Shown: positions 22,909 through 30,227, numbered from the stretch's first letter. The stretch is DNA of 34,447 bases from Streptomyces aurantiacus (GCF_001418335.1 NZ_LIPP01000274.1:1-34447); one strand, 5' to 3'. Translations and numbers: made by a program. Notes: a model not told the origin generated them from the sequence alone.

Positions 22909-24135
22909 ATGAGCGCTGAAATCCCTCCCACCGAGCGTCGGGTCTCCGCCCGGGTCGGTGCGATCTCCGAGTCCGCCACCCTCGCCGTGGACGCCAAGGC
23001 CAAGGCCCTCAAGGCCGCAGGACGTCCGGTGATCGGCTTCGGCGCCGGCGAGCCCGACTTCCCCACCCCGGACTACGTCGTCGAGGCCGCCGTCGAGGCG
23101 TGCAAGAACCCGAAGTACCACCGCTACACGCCGGCCGGCGGCCTTCCCGAGCTGAAGGCGGCGATCGTCGCCAAGACGCTGCGCGACTCCCACTACGAGG
23201 TGGACGCCTCCCAGGTCCTGGTGACCAACGGCGGCAAGCAGGCCATCTACGAGGCCTTCGCCGCGATCCTCGACCCGGGCGACGAGGTCATCGTCCCGGC
23301 CCCCTACTGGACGACGTACCCGGAGTCGATCCGTCTCGCCGGCGGTGTCCCCGTCGATGTCGTCGCGGACGAGACCAGCGGCTACCGCGTCTCCGTCGAG
23401 CAGTTGGAGGCGGCCCGTACGGAGAAGACCAAGGTCGTCCTCTTCGTGTCGCCGTCCAACCCGACGGGCGCCGTCTACAGCGCCGAGGACACCGAGGCCA
23501 TCGGCCGCTGGGCCGTCGAGCACGGCCTGTGGGTGATGACGGACGAGATCTACGAGCACCTGGTCTACGGGGACACGAAGTTCACCTCGCTGCCGGCGAT
23601 CCTTCCGGAGCTGCGCGACAAGTGCATCGTGGTCAACGGCGTCGCGAAGACGTACGCGATGACCGGCTGGCGGGTCGGGTGGGTCATCGGCCCGAAGGAC
23701 GTGGTGAAGGCCGCCACGAACCTGCAGTCCCACGCCACGTCGAACGTGTCGAACGTGTCCCAGGCCGCGGCGATCGCCGCCGTCTCGGGCGACCTGACGG
23801 CCGTCGCCGAGATGCGCGAGGCCTTCGACCGGCGCCGCAGGACGATCGTGCGGATGCTCAACGAGATCGACGGCGTCCTCTGCCCGGAGCCCGAGGGCGC
23901 CTTCTACGCGTACCCCTCGGTGAAGGCCCTCCTCGGCAAGGAGATCCGCGGCAAGCGCCCGCAGGACTCCGTCGAGCTGGCCGCGCTGATCCTGGAGGAG
24001 GCCGAGGTGGCGGTCGTACCGGGTGAGGCCTTCGGCACGCCGGGCTATCTGCGGCTGTCGTACGCGCTGGGCGACGAGGACCTGGTCGAGGGCGTCTCAC
24101 GGATCCAGAAGCTGCTGGCGGAGGCCAAGGACTGA
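22909..24135 (+). CDS. aspC: Class I/II pyridoxal-phosphate aminotransferase, aspartate type
   Basis: Transfers the amino group between aspartate and 2-oxoglutarate (oxaloacetate/glutamate), linking nitrogen metabolism with the citric acid cycle. The 408 residues fit subgroup I-gamma: GFGAGEPDFPTPDYVVEAA, VTNGGKQAIYEAFAA, the SNPTGAVYS cofactor-contact motif, DEIYEHLVYGD, the PLP lysine in VVNGVAKTYAMTGWRVGW, and the C-terminal LRLSYA with the carboxylate-binding Arg. The start ATG at 22909 has a poor ribosome-binding site. A three-codon frame (ATG GGC CCA TGA) begins at 22901 and its stop overlaps the start codon. It is monocistronic with a terminator at 24179-24209. Activity on other keto acids, such as prephenate, cannot be excluded. 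Confidence 0.9.
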   Translation: MSAEIPPTERRVSARVGAISESATLAVDAKAKALKAAGRPVIGFGAGEPDFPTPDYVVEAAVEACKNPKYHRYTPAGGLPELKAAIVAKTLRDSHYEVDASQVLVTNGGKQAIYEAFAAILDPGDEVIVPAPYWTTYPESIRLAGGVPVDVVADETSGYRVSVEQLEAARTEKTKVVLFVSPSNPTGAVYSAEDTEAIGRWAVEHGLWVMTDEIYEHLVYGDTKFTSLPAILPELRDKCIVVNGVAKTYAMTGWRVGWVIGPKDVVKAATNLQSHATSNVSNVSQAAAIAAVSGDLTAVAEMREAFDRRRRTIVRMLNEIDGVLCPEPEGAFYAYPSVKALLGKEIRGKRPQDSVELAALILEEAEVAVVPGEAFGTPGYLRLSYALGDEDLVEGVSRIQKLLAEAKD

Positions 24136-24144
24136 TCTCCTCAC

Positions 24145-24164
24145 GCGTACTCACGTGAGTACGC
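24145..24164. repeat. Perfect 20-bp palindrome downstream of the aminotransferase
   Basis: GCGTACTCACGTGAGTACGC is symmetric without a loop. It lies nine bases after the aspC stop and 14 bases before its terminator. The missing loop argues against a simple RNA hairpin; a dimeric DNA-binding protein site is possible. No partner is evident. Confidence 0.8.
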
Positions 24165-24178
24165 CGGAAGTAGACAAG

Positions 24179-24209
24179 GCGGGCCGCTTCCCTCGGGGAG
24201 GCGGCCCGC
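24179..24209 (+). terminator. Terminator of the aminotransferase gene
   Basis: GCGGGCCGC (24179-24187) and GCGGCCCGC (24201-24209) form a perfect 9-bp stem, extended inwards by further C-G pairs around a short loop and followed by TTCCTC. Confidence 0.85.
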
Positions 24210-24326
24210 TTCCTCATGTCTCCCAGTTCCTTCGCGCGCTCCCGCTTCTTCGAGTCTTCGTGCGAGCAAGACCACGTTCAGTGAAAGCGCTACCGATACG
24301 GCGCCGACGTGCGGCAGGATCCTCGA

Positions 24327-25355
24327 ATGGAGCACGTACGTGATGTCTCTGAGCTGCCCAAAGCCCATCTGCATCTGCACTTCACCGGATCGATGCGGCA
24401 CACCACCCTGCTGGAACTGGCCGACAAGCACGGGATCCATCTGCCCGACGCGCTGACGAGCGGTGAGCCGCCCAAGCTGCGGGCCACGGACGAGCGCGGC
24501 TGGTTCCGCTTCCAACGCCTGTACGACGCGGCACGGTCGTGCATCAGAGATCCCGAGGACATTCAGCGGCTCGTGCGCGAAGCCGCCGAGGAGGACCTCA
24601 AGGACGGCTCGGGGTGGCTGGAGATCCAGGTCGACCCCACGTCGTACGCGCCGCGCCTGGGCGGTCTGATCCCGGCCCTGGAGATCATCCTGGACGCGGT
24701 GGACACGGCCGTGCGCGACACCGGGCTCGGCATGCGGGTCCTGGTCGCCGCGAACCGGATGAAGCACCCTCTGGACGCCCGCACACTGGCCCGCCTGGCC
24801 GTGCGGTACGCGGACCGGGGCATCGTCGGGTTCGGGCTCTCCAACGACGAGCGGCGTGGCATGGCACGGGACTTCGACCGGGCCTTCGCGATCGCCCGGG
24901 AGGGCGGGCTGCTGGCCGCGCCGCACGGCGGTGAGCTCACGGGTCCCGCTTCCGTACGCGACTGTCTCGACGACCTGCACGCCTCGCGGATCGGGCACGG
25001 GGTGCGGGCCGCCGAGGACCCGCGGCTGCTGAAACGTCTCGCGGACCGTGGCATCACCTGTGAGGTCTGCCCGGCCTCGAACGTCGCCCTTGGGGTCTAC
25101 GAAAAGCCGGAGGACGTCCCCTTGCGCACACTTTTCGAGGCGGGCGTGCCCATGGCGCTCGGCGCGGACGACCCGCTGTTGTTCGGCTCGCGGCTGGCCG
25201 CCCAGTACGACATGGCGCGGCGCCACAACGGTTTCACGGACGCCGAACTGGCCGAGTTGGCACGCCAGTCGGTACGCGGCTCTGCGGCCCCGCAGGAGAC
25301 CAAGCAGGAGCTGCTGTCCGGGATCGACGCCTGGCTGACCGCCCCGGTCCCCTGA
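24327..25355 (+). CDS. Adenosine deaminase family protein
   Basis: Zinc-dependent purine deaminase of the amidohydrolase superfamily. The ATG at 24327 is preferred (AGGA seven bases upstream), giving 342 residues; a GTG six codons earlier is also open. Family motifs are present: KAHLHLHFTGS with metal ligands His16 and His18, HGGE (His200, Glu203), RIGHGVRA, EVCPASNVALG and GADDPLLFGS. At the position where classical adenosine deaminases have Asp (HVHLDG) to hold the ribose 5'-OH, this protein has Thr20. A substrate altered at the 5' side, for example an aminodeoxyfutalosine-like nucleoside, is therefore possible. Adenosine deaminase remains the default name. It converges on murB. Confidence 0.85.
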   Translation: MEHVRDVSELPKAHLHLHFTGSMRHTTLLELADKHGIHLPDALTSGEPPKLRATDERGWFRFQRLYDAARSCIRDPEDIQRLVREAAEEDLKDGSGWLEIQVDPTSYAPRLGGLIPALEIILDAVDTAVRDTGLGMRVLVAANRMKHPLDARTLARLAVRYADRGIVGFGLSNDERRGMARDFDRAFAIAREGGLLAAPHGGELTGPASVRDCLDDLHASRIGHGVRAAEDPRLLKRLADRGITCEVCPASNVALGVYEKPEDVPLRTLFEAGVPMALGADDPLLFGSRLAAQYDMARRHNGFTDAELAELARQSVRGSAAPQETKQELLSGIDAWLTAPVP

Positions 25356-25394
25356 GGGCGGGCATGGGGTCTCGCGGTGGCGGGGCCGGCGGTC

Positions 25395-26450
25395 TCAGAG
25401 GCTGACGCCCACCGTCACCGGTTCGTTGACGAGCGTGATCCCGAAGGAGGCGTGGACTCCGGCGACGACCTCGCGGGCGAGCGCGAGGAGGTCCTCCGTG
25501 GTGGCGCCGCCGCGGTTGGTGAGGGCCAGTGTGTGCTTGGTGGAGATGCGGGCGGGACCGGTGCCGTACCCCTTGGTGAAGCCGGACCTGTCGATCAGCC
25601 AGGCCGCTGAGGTCTTGATGTGCTCCTCGCCCGCCGGGTAGGCGGGCGGGGTCACGCCGTCGCCCAGCCGCTCCGCCACGCGCGCGTGGAACACGGCGAA
25701 CTCCTCGGGCGTGAGGACCGGGTTGGTGAAGAACGAGCCGGCGGACCAGGTGTCGTGGTCCGCCGGGTCGAGCACCATGCCCTTCCCGGAGCGCAGCTTC
25801 AGGACGGTCTCGTGGGCCGCGTCCAGGGGCACGCGGTCGCCGGGTCCGACGCCGAGCGCGCGGGCCGTCTCGGCGTACTTGACGGGCGCGGACAGCCCGG
25901 AGGCGTCTTCGAGCTCGAAACGGACGCGCAGTACGACGTAGCGCTCGGGGTCACCCTTGAAGCGACTGTGCCGGTACGAGAAGCCGCACTCGGCGTTCGG
26001 AACAGTGACCGTCTCACGGCTCTTCCGGTCGTACGCGATCACCTCGGTGATCGTCGATGACACTTCCTGGCCGTACGCGCCCACGTTCTGGATCGGCGTC
26101 GCACCGGCGGAGCCGGGGATTCCGGCGAGGCACTCGATGCCCGCGAGGTGCGCCTCGACGGTACGGGCGACCGCGTCGGTCCACACCTCTCCGGCGGCCA
26201 GCTCCAGCTTCGTACCGTCCAGCACGAAGCCGCGCGTGGCGATGCGCAGGGCGGTGCCCGGGAAGCCCTTGTCACCGATGACCAGGTTGGATCCGCCGCC
26301 GATCAGCAGCAGCGGCGTACCGGAGTCGTCGGCCTCGCGGACGGCGGCGATCACCTCGTCGTCGGTCGTGGCGGTGATCAGCCGGTCAGCGGGGCCACCG
26401 AGCCGGAAGGTGGTCAGCGGGGCGAGGGGAGTGTCACGGAGTTCCTGCAC
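25395..26450 (-). CDS. murB: UDP-N-acetylenolpyruvoylglucosamine reductase
   Basis: FAD enzyme that makes UDP-N-acetylmuramate for peptidoglycan synthesis in the cytoplasm. FAD-binding segments are LTTFRLGGPADR near the N-terminus, LLLIGGGSNLVIGDKGF, and GIPGSAGATPIQNVGAYGQE. Catalytic residues are visible: the Arg in FSYRHSRFKG, the Ser in SAGSFFTNP (around residue 239), and the C-terminal Glu in LVNEPVTVG. The GTG at 26450 (V-Q-E-L-R-D) gives 351 residues, usual for the family in this group. A TTG eight codons upstream is open but neither start has a strong ribosome-binding site. It is transcribed towards the deaminase gene and ends 39 bases from it. Confidence 0.96.
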   Translation of the reverse strand: MQELRDTPLAPLTTFRLGGPADRLITATTDDEVIAAVREADDSGTPLLLIGGGSNLVIGDKGFPGTALRIATRGFVLDGTKLELAAGEVWTDAVARTVEAHLAGIECLAGIPGSAGATPIQNVGAYGQEVSSTITEVIAYDRKSRETVTVPNAECGFSYRHSRFKGDPERYVVLRVRFELEDASGLSAPVKYAETARALGVGPGDRVPLDAAHETVLKLRSGKGMVLDPADHDTWSAGSFFTNPVLTPEEFAVFHARVAERLGDGVTPPAYPAGEEHIKTSAAWLIDRSGFTKGYGTGPARISTKHTLALTNRGGATTEDLLALAREVVAGVHASFGITLVNEPVTVGVSL

Positions 26451-26480
26451 ATGCCCAGAGTACGAGAGAGGCAAACGAGG

Positions 26481-26507
26481 ACGGCCCCGCCGGGTTGGCG
26501 GGGCCGT
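26481..26507 (-). terminator. Terminator of the MFS exporter gene
   Basis: ACGGCCCCGCC (26481-26491) and GGCGGGGCCGT (26497-26507) form a perfect 11-bp stem with a 5-base loop. A second hairpin, CTTCCGGATC (26509-26518) with GATCCGGAAG (26525-26534), lies immediately before it in the direction of transcription, so the exporter gene ends in two stacked hairpins. Confidence 0.85.
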
Positions 26508-26558
26508 TCTTCCGGATCCGGCCTGATCCGGAAGGTGCCCGGACGTGGGATTCCGAAT

Positions 26559-28043
26559 TCAGTGCGAGGCCGTCTCCAGTACGGATGCGGGCGCCTCCAC
26601 GCCCTCCGCCGGCACGCCCTCCGCCGGCACGCCCTCCGCCGGCTCGGTCCCGCGCCGGCGGCGGCCCGGTATGTACAGCGCCGCCGCGCCCGCCACGGCC
26701 ACCGCGGCGGAGCCGACCCACAGGGCGGGCTGGATGCCGTCCACGAAGGTCCCCGCGCTCTCGTAGCCGCCCCGGGAGGAGAAGATCGAGGCCATCACCG
26801 CGATACCCAGGGCACCGCCGACCTCGCGCAGCGCGTTGTTGGTGCCGGACGCGATGCCCTGCTCCTGCGGCCGGACGCTGGACATGACCAGGCTCGACGC
26901 GGGAGCGAAGTAGAGGGACATCCCGATGCCGCTGATGATCAGCGCGGGCAGCTGCGCGGCGTACGACGTGTCGGCCTCGACCACGAGAGCGAACCAGCCG
27001 AGCCCGATCGACTGGAGGAACAGGCCCGCCGCGACGACGGGGCGACCGCCGATCCGGTCGGACATGTAGCCCGCGACGGGCGCGACGATCATCGGCATGC
27101 CGGTCCACGGCAGCATGCGCAGGCCCGCCTCGGTGGGCGAGTAGCCGAGCACGCCCTGCATGTACTGGCTGAGCAGGAAGATCGAGCCGAACATCCCGAG
27201 GAACATCAGCAGGCTCGCCGCGTTGATCCCGGCGAAAGCGCGGCTGCGGAAGAGGCGCATCGGCAGCATCGGGTTCTTGGCGTGCATGCCGTGGAGCACG
27301 AAGCCGACGAGCAGAGCCGTACCCACGAAGAGGGCCAGCAGTACGATCCCGTCGCTCCAGCCGACGACAGGGGCGCGGACCAGCCCGTAGACGATCCCGA
27401 AGAGGCCGCCGCTGGCGAGCAGGGTGCCGCGGATGTCGAGCGGGGCGCCGGAACCGTACGACTCCGTAAGGCGCAGCCGGGCGAGCGGCAGCAGGGCGAG
27501 GCCCAGCGGAACGTTCAGCCAGAAGATCCACTGCCAGGACAGGTGTTCGGTGAGGCTGCCGCCGATGAGCGGCCCGGAGGCGACCGCGAGCCCGTTGACG
27601 GCGCCCCATATCCCGTACGCCGTCCCGCGCTTGGCGGCCGGAACGGCGGCGGTCAGCAGGGTCAGCGTCAGCGGCATCATGATGGCCGCGCCGACGCCCT
27701 GGACCGCGCGGGCGGCGATCAGCGAGTCGATGCCGGGCGCCATGGCCGCCGCGGCGGACGCCCCGGTGAAGACGGTGATGCCGACGAGGAAGAGCCGGCG
27801 GCGGCCGAACCGGTCGCCCAGGGACGCGCCGAACATCAGCAGCACGGCGAAGGTGAGCGTGTACGCGCTCACGGTCCATTCCAGGTCGTCGAGCGCTCCA
27901 CCGAAGTCCTCGCGGATCGAGGGCAGGGCGGTGGTGACGACGAGATTGTCGAGGGCCGCCATGAAGCCGGCGACGCTGGTGATGACGAGGGCCCAGACGG
28001 CTCCCCCGCGACGTTCGGTCTGCTGTGGCACCTTCTGTGACAT
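26559..28043 (-). CDS. MFS drug exporter, DHA2 (EmrB/QacA) family
   Basis: Proton-driven multidrug exporter in the cytoplasmic membrane. Its 494 residues carry about 14 hydrophobic segments, as in the DHA2 group. Visible motifs are MAALDNLVVTTALPSI (helix 1), the loop motif GASLGDRFGRRRLFL, RAVQGVGAAIMMP, and SGPLIGGSLTEHLSWQWIFWLNVPLG. The ATG at 28043 has GGGGGAG two bases upstream. The C-terminus ends in a short pentapeptide repeat, PAEGV three times, encoded by 15-bp tandem DNA repeats at 26601-26643. A TetR gene lies directly upstream in the same direction, and the same operator sequence occurs in front of both, so TetR repression of this pump is likely. The substrate is unknown. Confidence 0.93.
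   Translation of the reverse strand: MSQKVPQQTERRGGAVWALVITSVAGFMAALDNLVVTTALPSIREDFGGALDDLEWTVSAYTLTFAVLLMFGASLGDRFGRRRLFLVGITVFTGASAAAAMAPGIDSLIAARAVQGVGAAIMMPLTLTLLTAAVPAAKRGTAYGIWGAVNGLAVASGPLIGGSLTEHLSWQWIFWLNVPLGLALLPLARLRLTESYGSGAPLDIRGTLLASGGLFGIVYGLVRAPVVGWSDGIVLLALFVGTALLVGFVLHGMHAKNPMLPMRLFRSRAFAGINAASLLMFLGMFGSIFLLSQYMQGVLGYSPTEAGLRMLPWTGMPMIVAPVAGYMSDRIGGRPVVAAGLFLQSIGLGWFALVVEADTSYAAQLPALIISGIGMSLYFAPASSLVMSSVRPQEQGIASGTNNALREVGGALGIAVMASIFSSRGGYESAGTFVDGIQPALWVGSAAVAVAGAAALYIPGRRRRGTEPAEGVPAEGVPAEGVEAPASVLETASH
26601..26643. repeat. 15-bp tandem repeat in the exporter C-terminus
   Basis: Two exact copies and one near-complete copy of GCCCTCCGCCGGCAC in frame with the exporter, encoding repeated P-A-E-G-V. 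The copy number probably varies between strains by slippage. Confidence 0.85.
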
Positions 28044-28056
28044 CGCTCCCCCAGCG

Positions 28057-28096
28057 GGTTATCTCTGTGGTTGGTTATCTCTGCGGTTGGTTATCT
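28057..28096. repeat. 16-bp tandem repeat ahead of the exporter gene
   Basis: GGTTATCT recurs at 28057, 28073 and 28089, a strict 16-bp period; the first two units are GGTTATCTCTGTGGTT and GGTTATCTCTGCGGTT. It lies between the TetR operator and the ribosome-binding site of the exporter gene, so it would form most of the 5' leader. Confidence 0.85.
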
Positions 28097-28103
28097 GCGG
28101 TGG

Positions 28104-28123
28104 GTTAGTTATTGCTGACTAAC
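28104..28123. promoter_or_regulatory. TetR operator in front of the MFS exporter
   Basis: GTTAGT-TATTGCTG-ACTAAC: an inverted repeat with the same half-sites and the same 8-base spacer length as the one in the tetR promoter at 28772-28791. It lies 60-80 bases upstream of the exporter start. Finding two identical sites next to one TetR gene is strong indirect evidence for the operator. Confidence 0.78.
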
Positions 28124-28190
28124 TTTCACGATCATGAAAAGGCGGCAATTTTTCACCACCCTCTCGCCCTGGCGTTCCTTCCGCCTGGCT

Positions 28191-28763
28191 TCAGCCCTTC
28201 TCCAGCCGACCCTTGCTCCGGGCCGAGGGATAGAGCCCCTCCCACACCCGGTGCTGGGGCGGAAACCCCATGGCGACCAGGCAGTTGATGAGCATCCCGT
28301 AGGCCAGGAACTCGGTGGTCTCGTCGATGTCGGCGCCGAGCGGCAGATGAACGGCGTCCCACAGCCGCATCCAGCCGGCCCGCACCGCCTCGCCGAGTTC
28401 GTGGTCGCCGGCCTGCTCGGCGGCCGCCACCGCGACGTACATCTGCATCTGCATGAGGAGCCGCTCCGGCTCCTCGGCGATGACCTTCGTGTACGCGTTC
28501 GCCATGGAGTGCAGGGCTTCCTCGCCCCGCAGTCCCTCGGAAGCCTCCTTGAACATGCGCACGCTGTCGTCCAGACAGCGCTCGGCGGCTGCGAGGAAGA
28601 TCGCCTTCTTGCCCGGGAAGAGCCGGAAGAGGTACGGCTGCGAGACCCCCACACGCTTGGCGATCGCCTCGGTGGATGTTCCGTGATAGCCGCCGCGGCC
28701 GAACTCGCTCATCGCCGCGCGAATGACGCTCTCACGCCGTTCCTCTGCGCTCATCCTGACCAT
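28191..28763 (-). CDS. TetR-family transcriptional repressor
   Basis: Dimeric repressor, 190 residues. The N-terminal helix-turn-helix is clear (residues about 26-56: YHGTSTEAIAKRVGVSQPYL then FRLFPGKKAIF). The C-terminal domain (MFKEASEGLRGEEALHSMANAYTKV and following) would bind an unknown ligand, probably a substrate of the adjacent exporter. The ATG at 28763 has no ribosome-binding site. The -10 hexamer ends only six bases before it, so the mRNA is probably leaderless. It lies 147 bases upstream of the MFS gene on the same strand, with the operator between its own -35 and -10 boxes, which implies autoregulation. Confidence 0.92.
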   Translation of the reverse strand: MVRMSAEERRESVIRAAMSEFGRGGYHGTSTEAIAKRVGVSQPYLFRLFPGKKAIFLAAAERCLDDSVRMFKEASEGLRGEEALHSMANAYTKVIAEEPERLLMQMQMYVAVAAAEQAGDHELGEAVRAGWMRLWDAVHLPLGADIDETTEFLAYGMLINCLVAMGFPPQHRVWEGLYPSARSKGRLEKG

Positions 28764-28769
28764 GCGGCT

Positions 28770-28799
28770 AAGTTAGTACTCAATCACTAACTACGTCAA
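28770..28799 (-). promoter_or_regulatory. tetR promoter with embedded operator
   Basis: TTGACG (28799-28794), 18 bases, TAACTT (28775-28770). The inverted repeat GTTAGT-ACTCAATC-ACTAAC (28772-28791, extended to A/T at both ends) fills the spacer and the -10 box. The RNA start is expected at or within a base or two of the ATG at 28763. Confidence 0.75.
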
Positions 28800-28815
28800 G
28801 TGGGGTGCTGGACGA

Positions 28816-28855
28816 CGAGTAAGGGGCGTCCGCCATTGCGGACGCCCCTTACTCG
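28816..28855 (-). terminator. Terminator of the hadA-hadB pair
   Basis: A perfect 18-bp stem, CGAGTAAGGGGCGTCCGC (28816-28833) with GCGGACGCCCCTTACTCG (28838-28855), CATT loop, lies 24 bases after the hadB-like stop codon. It also insulates the tetR promoter from read-through. Confidence 0.92.
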
Positions 28856-28879
28856 CTACTACTACCTGCGGCGGTTCGG

Positions 28880-29308
28880 TCAGGCCAGTCGTACGACGGC
28901 CCGGGACATGCCCAGCACCTTCTGGCCGGCGCTCATCGCGACGAGGTCGACGCGGACGGTGTTGTCGTCGAGCTTGACGGCGACCTTGCCGCTCACTTCG
29001 ATCGTGGCGCCCTTGTCGTCGTTCGGGACGACGACGGGCTTGGTGAAGCGGACGCCGTACTCGACGACCGCACCCGGGTCGCCGGTCCAGTCGGTGACGA
29101 CCCGGATCGCCTCGGCCATGGTGAACATGCCGTGCGCGATGACGTCCGGGAGGCCGACCTCCTTGGCGAACTTCTCGTTCCAGTGAATCGGGTTGAAGTC
29201 CCCGGAGGCGCCCGCGTACTGCACGAGCGTGGCGCGGGTCACGTCGAAGGACTGGGCCGGCAGCTCGGTGCCGACCTCGACGTCGTCGTACGAGATCTTC
29301 GCGGTCAT
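28880..29308 (-). CDS. MaoC-type (3R)-hydroxyacyl-ACP dehydratase, catalytic subunit (HadB-like)
   Basis: Hotdog-fold dehydratase subunit of type II fatty-acid synthesis. It has 142 residues with the MaoC catalytic dyad Asp37 and His42 in ASGDFNPIHWNEKFA, and GLPDVIAHGMFTMA after it. In mycobacteria HadB is the catalytic partner of HadA, and the same genes sit beside rpmG and tRNAs; the parallel here is close. Streptomycetes are thought to lack FabZ/FabA, so this pair is a good candidate for their dehydratase. The ATG at 29308 follows the hadA-like stop by three bases, indicating translational coupling. Confidence 0.88.
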   Translation of the reverse strand: MTAKISYDDVEVGTELPAQSFDVTRATLVQYAGASGDFNPIHWNEKFAKEVGLPDVIAHGMFTMAEAIRVVTDWTGDPGAVVEYGVRFTKPVVVPNDDKGATIEVSGKVAVKLDDNTVRVDLVAMSAGQKVLGMSRAVVRLA

Positions 29309-29311
29309 CTG

Positions 29312-29764
29312 TTACGCCCCTTCGGCCGGGCGGGCCACGAGCTTGGTCCAGGCGGTCACCACGTGCTCGCCCGCCTCGTCGTGGACCTCGCCGCGGATGT
29401 CCACGATGTCGTTGCCCGCCATCGACTTGATCGCCTCGATGGTGGACGTGACCGTGAGCCGGTCTCCCGCGCGCACCGGGCGCCGGTGAACGAACTTCTG
29501 GTCGCCGTGCACGACACGGTTGTAGTCCAGACCCAGCTGGGGGTCCCTGACGACCTGCCCCGCGGCCTTGAAGGTGATCGCGAACACGAACGTCGGCGGG
29601 GCGATCACATCCGGGTGGCCGAGGGCCTTGGCGGCCTCGGGGTCCGTGTAGGCGGGGTTCGGGTCCCCCACGGCCTCCGCGAACTCGCGGATCTTCTCCC
29701 GGCCGACCTCGTACGGGTCGGTGGGCGGGTAGGACCGCCCCACGAAGGACTGGTCGAGCGCCAT
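29312..29764 (-). CDS. MaoC-like dehydratase partner subunit (HadA-like)
   Basis: Hotdog-fold protein of 150 residues that should pair with the HadB-like protein encoded directly downstream. It starts MALDQSFVGRSYPPTDPYEVGREKIREFA and has AVGDPNPAYTDPEAA where the dyad would be: Asp is present, but Tyr stands where the catalytic His is expected. This is the pattern of HadA, which stabilises and binds substrate rather than catalysing. APPTFVFAITFKAAG and KFVHRRPVRAGDRLTV are further family segments. The ATG at 29764 has GGAGGT about ten bases upstream. The rpmG terminator upstream suggests a separate promoter. Confidence 0.88.
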   Translation of the reverse strand: MALDQSFVGRSYPPTDPYEVGREKIREFAEAVGDPNPAYTDPEAAKALGHPDVIAPPTFVFAITFKAAGQVVRDPQLGLDYNRVVHGDQKFVHRRPVRAGDRLTVTSTIEAIKSMAGNDIVDIRGEVHDEAGEHVVTAWTKLVARPAEGA

Positions 29765-29802
29765 CGGCTCGGCACCTCCTGGTTCGCAGCTGGTGTAACG
29801 AC

Positions 29803-29836
29803 GCGAGGCCGCCCCCCGTTGCAGGGGACGGCCTCG
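29803..29836 (-). terminator. Terminator of rpmG
   Basis: Arms CGAGGCCGCCCCCC and GGGGACGGCCTCG with a 6-base loop, one mismatch, start about 15 bases after the rpmG stop. Confidence 0.8.
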
Positions 29837-29851
29837 TGAACGAGCCTGTGT

Positions 29852-30016
29852 TTATCGCGTTTCGCGATGCGCGGTGTGCGAGTTGCAGCGCGGGCAGTGC
29901 TTCTTCATCTCAAGTCGGTCCGGGTCGTTACGCCGGTTCTTCTTGGTGATGTAGTTCCGCTCCTTGCACTCCACGCAGGCCAGCGTGATCTTCGGGCGGA
30001 CGTCGGTGGCAGCCAC
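29852..30016 (-). CDS. rpmG: 50S ribosomal protein L33, zinc-binding type
   Basis: Small large-subunit protein. The GTG at 30016 with AAGGAG seven bases upstream gives the usual 54 residues (V-A-A-T-D-V-R-P-K...). Two pairs of cysteines, CVEC and CPRC, make this the zinc-binding (C+) form; zinc-free paralogs occur elsewhere in streptomycete genomes and are switched by zinc supply. It lies downstream of tRNA-Thr and tRNA-Met, as in mycobacteria, where the hadABC genes follow. The longer open frame upstream overlaps the tRNA and is not coding. Confidence 0.96.
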   Translation of the reverse strand: MAATDVRPKITLACVECKERNYITKKNRRNDPDRLEMKKHCPRCNSHTAHRETR

Positions 30017-30108
30017 GTGAGTGCTCCTTGCCGGGACGGATGGGACATGTATTAACGCATAGAAGAGTAGCCGATCGAAGGACCGACCCCGCAATCGGCT
30101 ACTGTCAG

Positions 30109-30181
30109 TAGCGGTGACCGGACTTGAACCGGTGACACAGCGATTATGAGCCGCTTGCTCTACCGACTGAGCTACACCGCT
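30109..30181 (-). tRNA. tRNA-Met (elongator, anticodon CAT)
   Basis: 73 bases on the minus strand: acceptor AGCGGTG/CACCGCT, D arm GCTCAGTCGGTAGAGC, anticodon loop CTCATAA, T arm ACCGGTTCAAGTCCGGT, discriminator A. The fully paired A1-U72 end marks the elongator rather than the initiator form. No encoded CCA. Confidence 0.95.
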
Positions 30182-30227
30182 TTGATGCGAGCGGTTCCCG
30201 TCTCGCGACGGAAACCTCCCACACCAG

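Noticed and set aside
28057..28096. CRISPR-like array before the MFS gene
   Set aside because: The unit is only 16 bp, directly adjoining, without spacers; a simple tandem repeat.
26559..28763. Horizontally acquired resistance island around tetR and the MFS pump
   Set aside because: Codon use matches the neighbours, and there is no integrase, transposase, terminal repeat or tRNA-linked attachment site; only the short intergenic patch is AT-richer.
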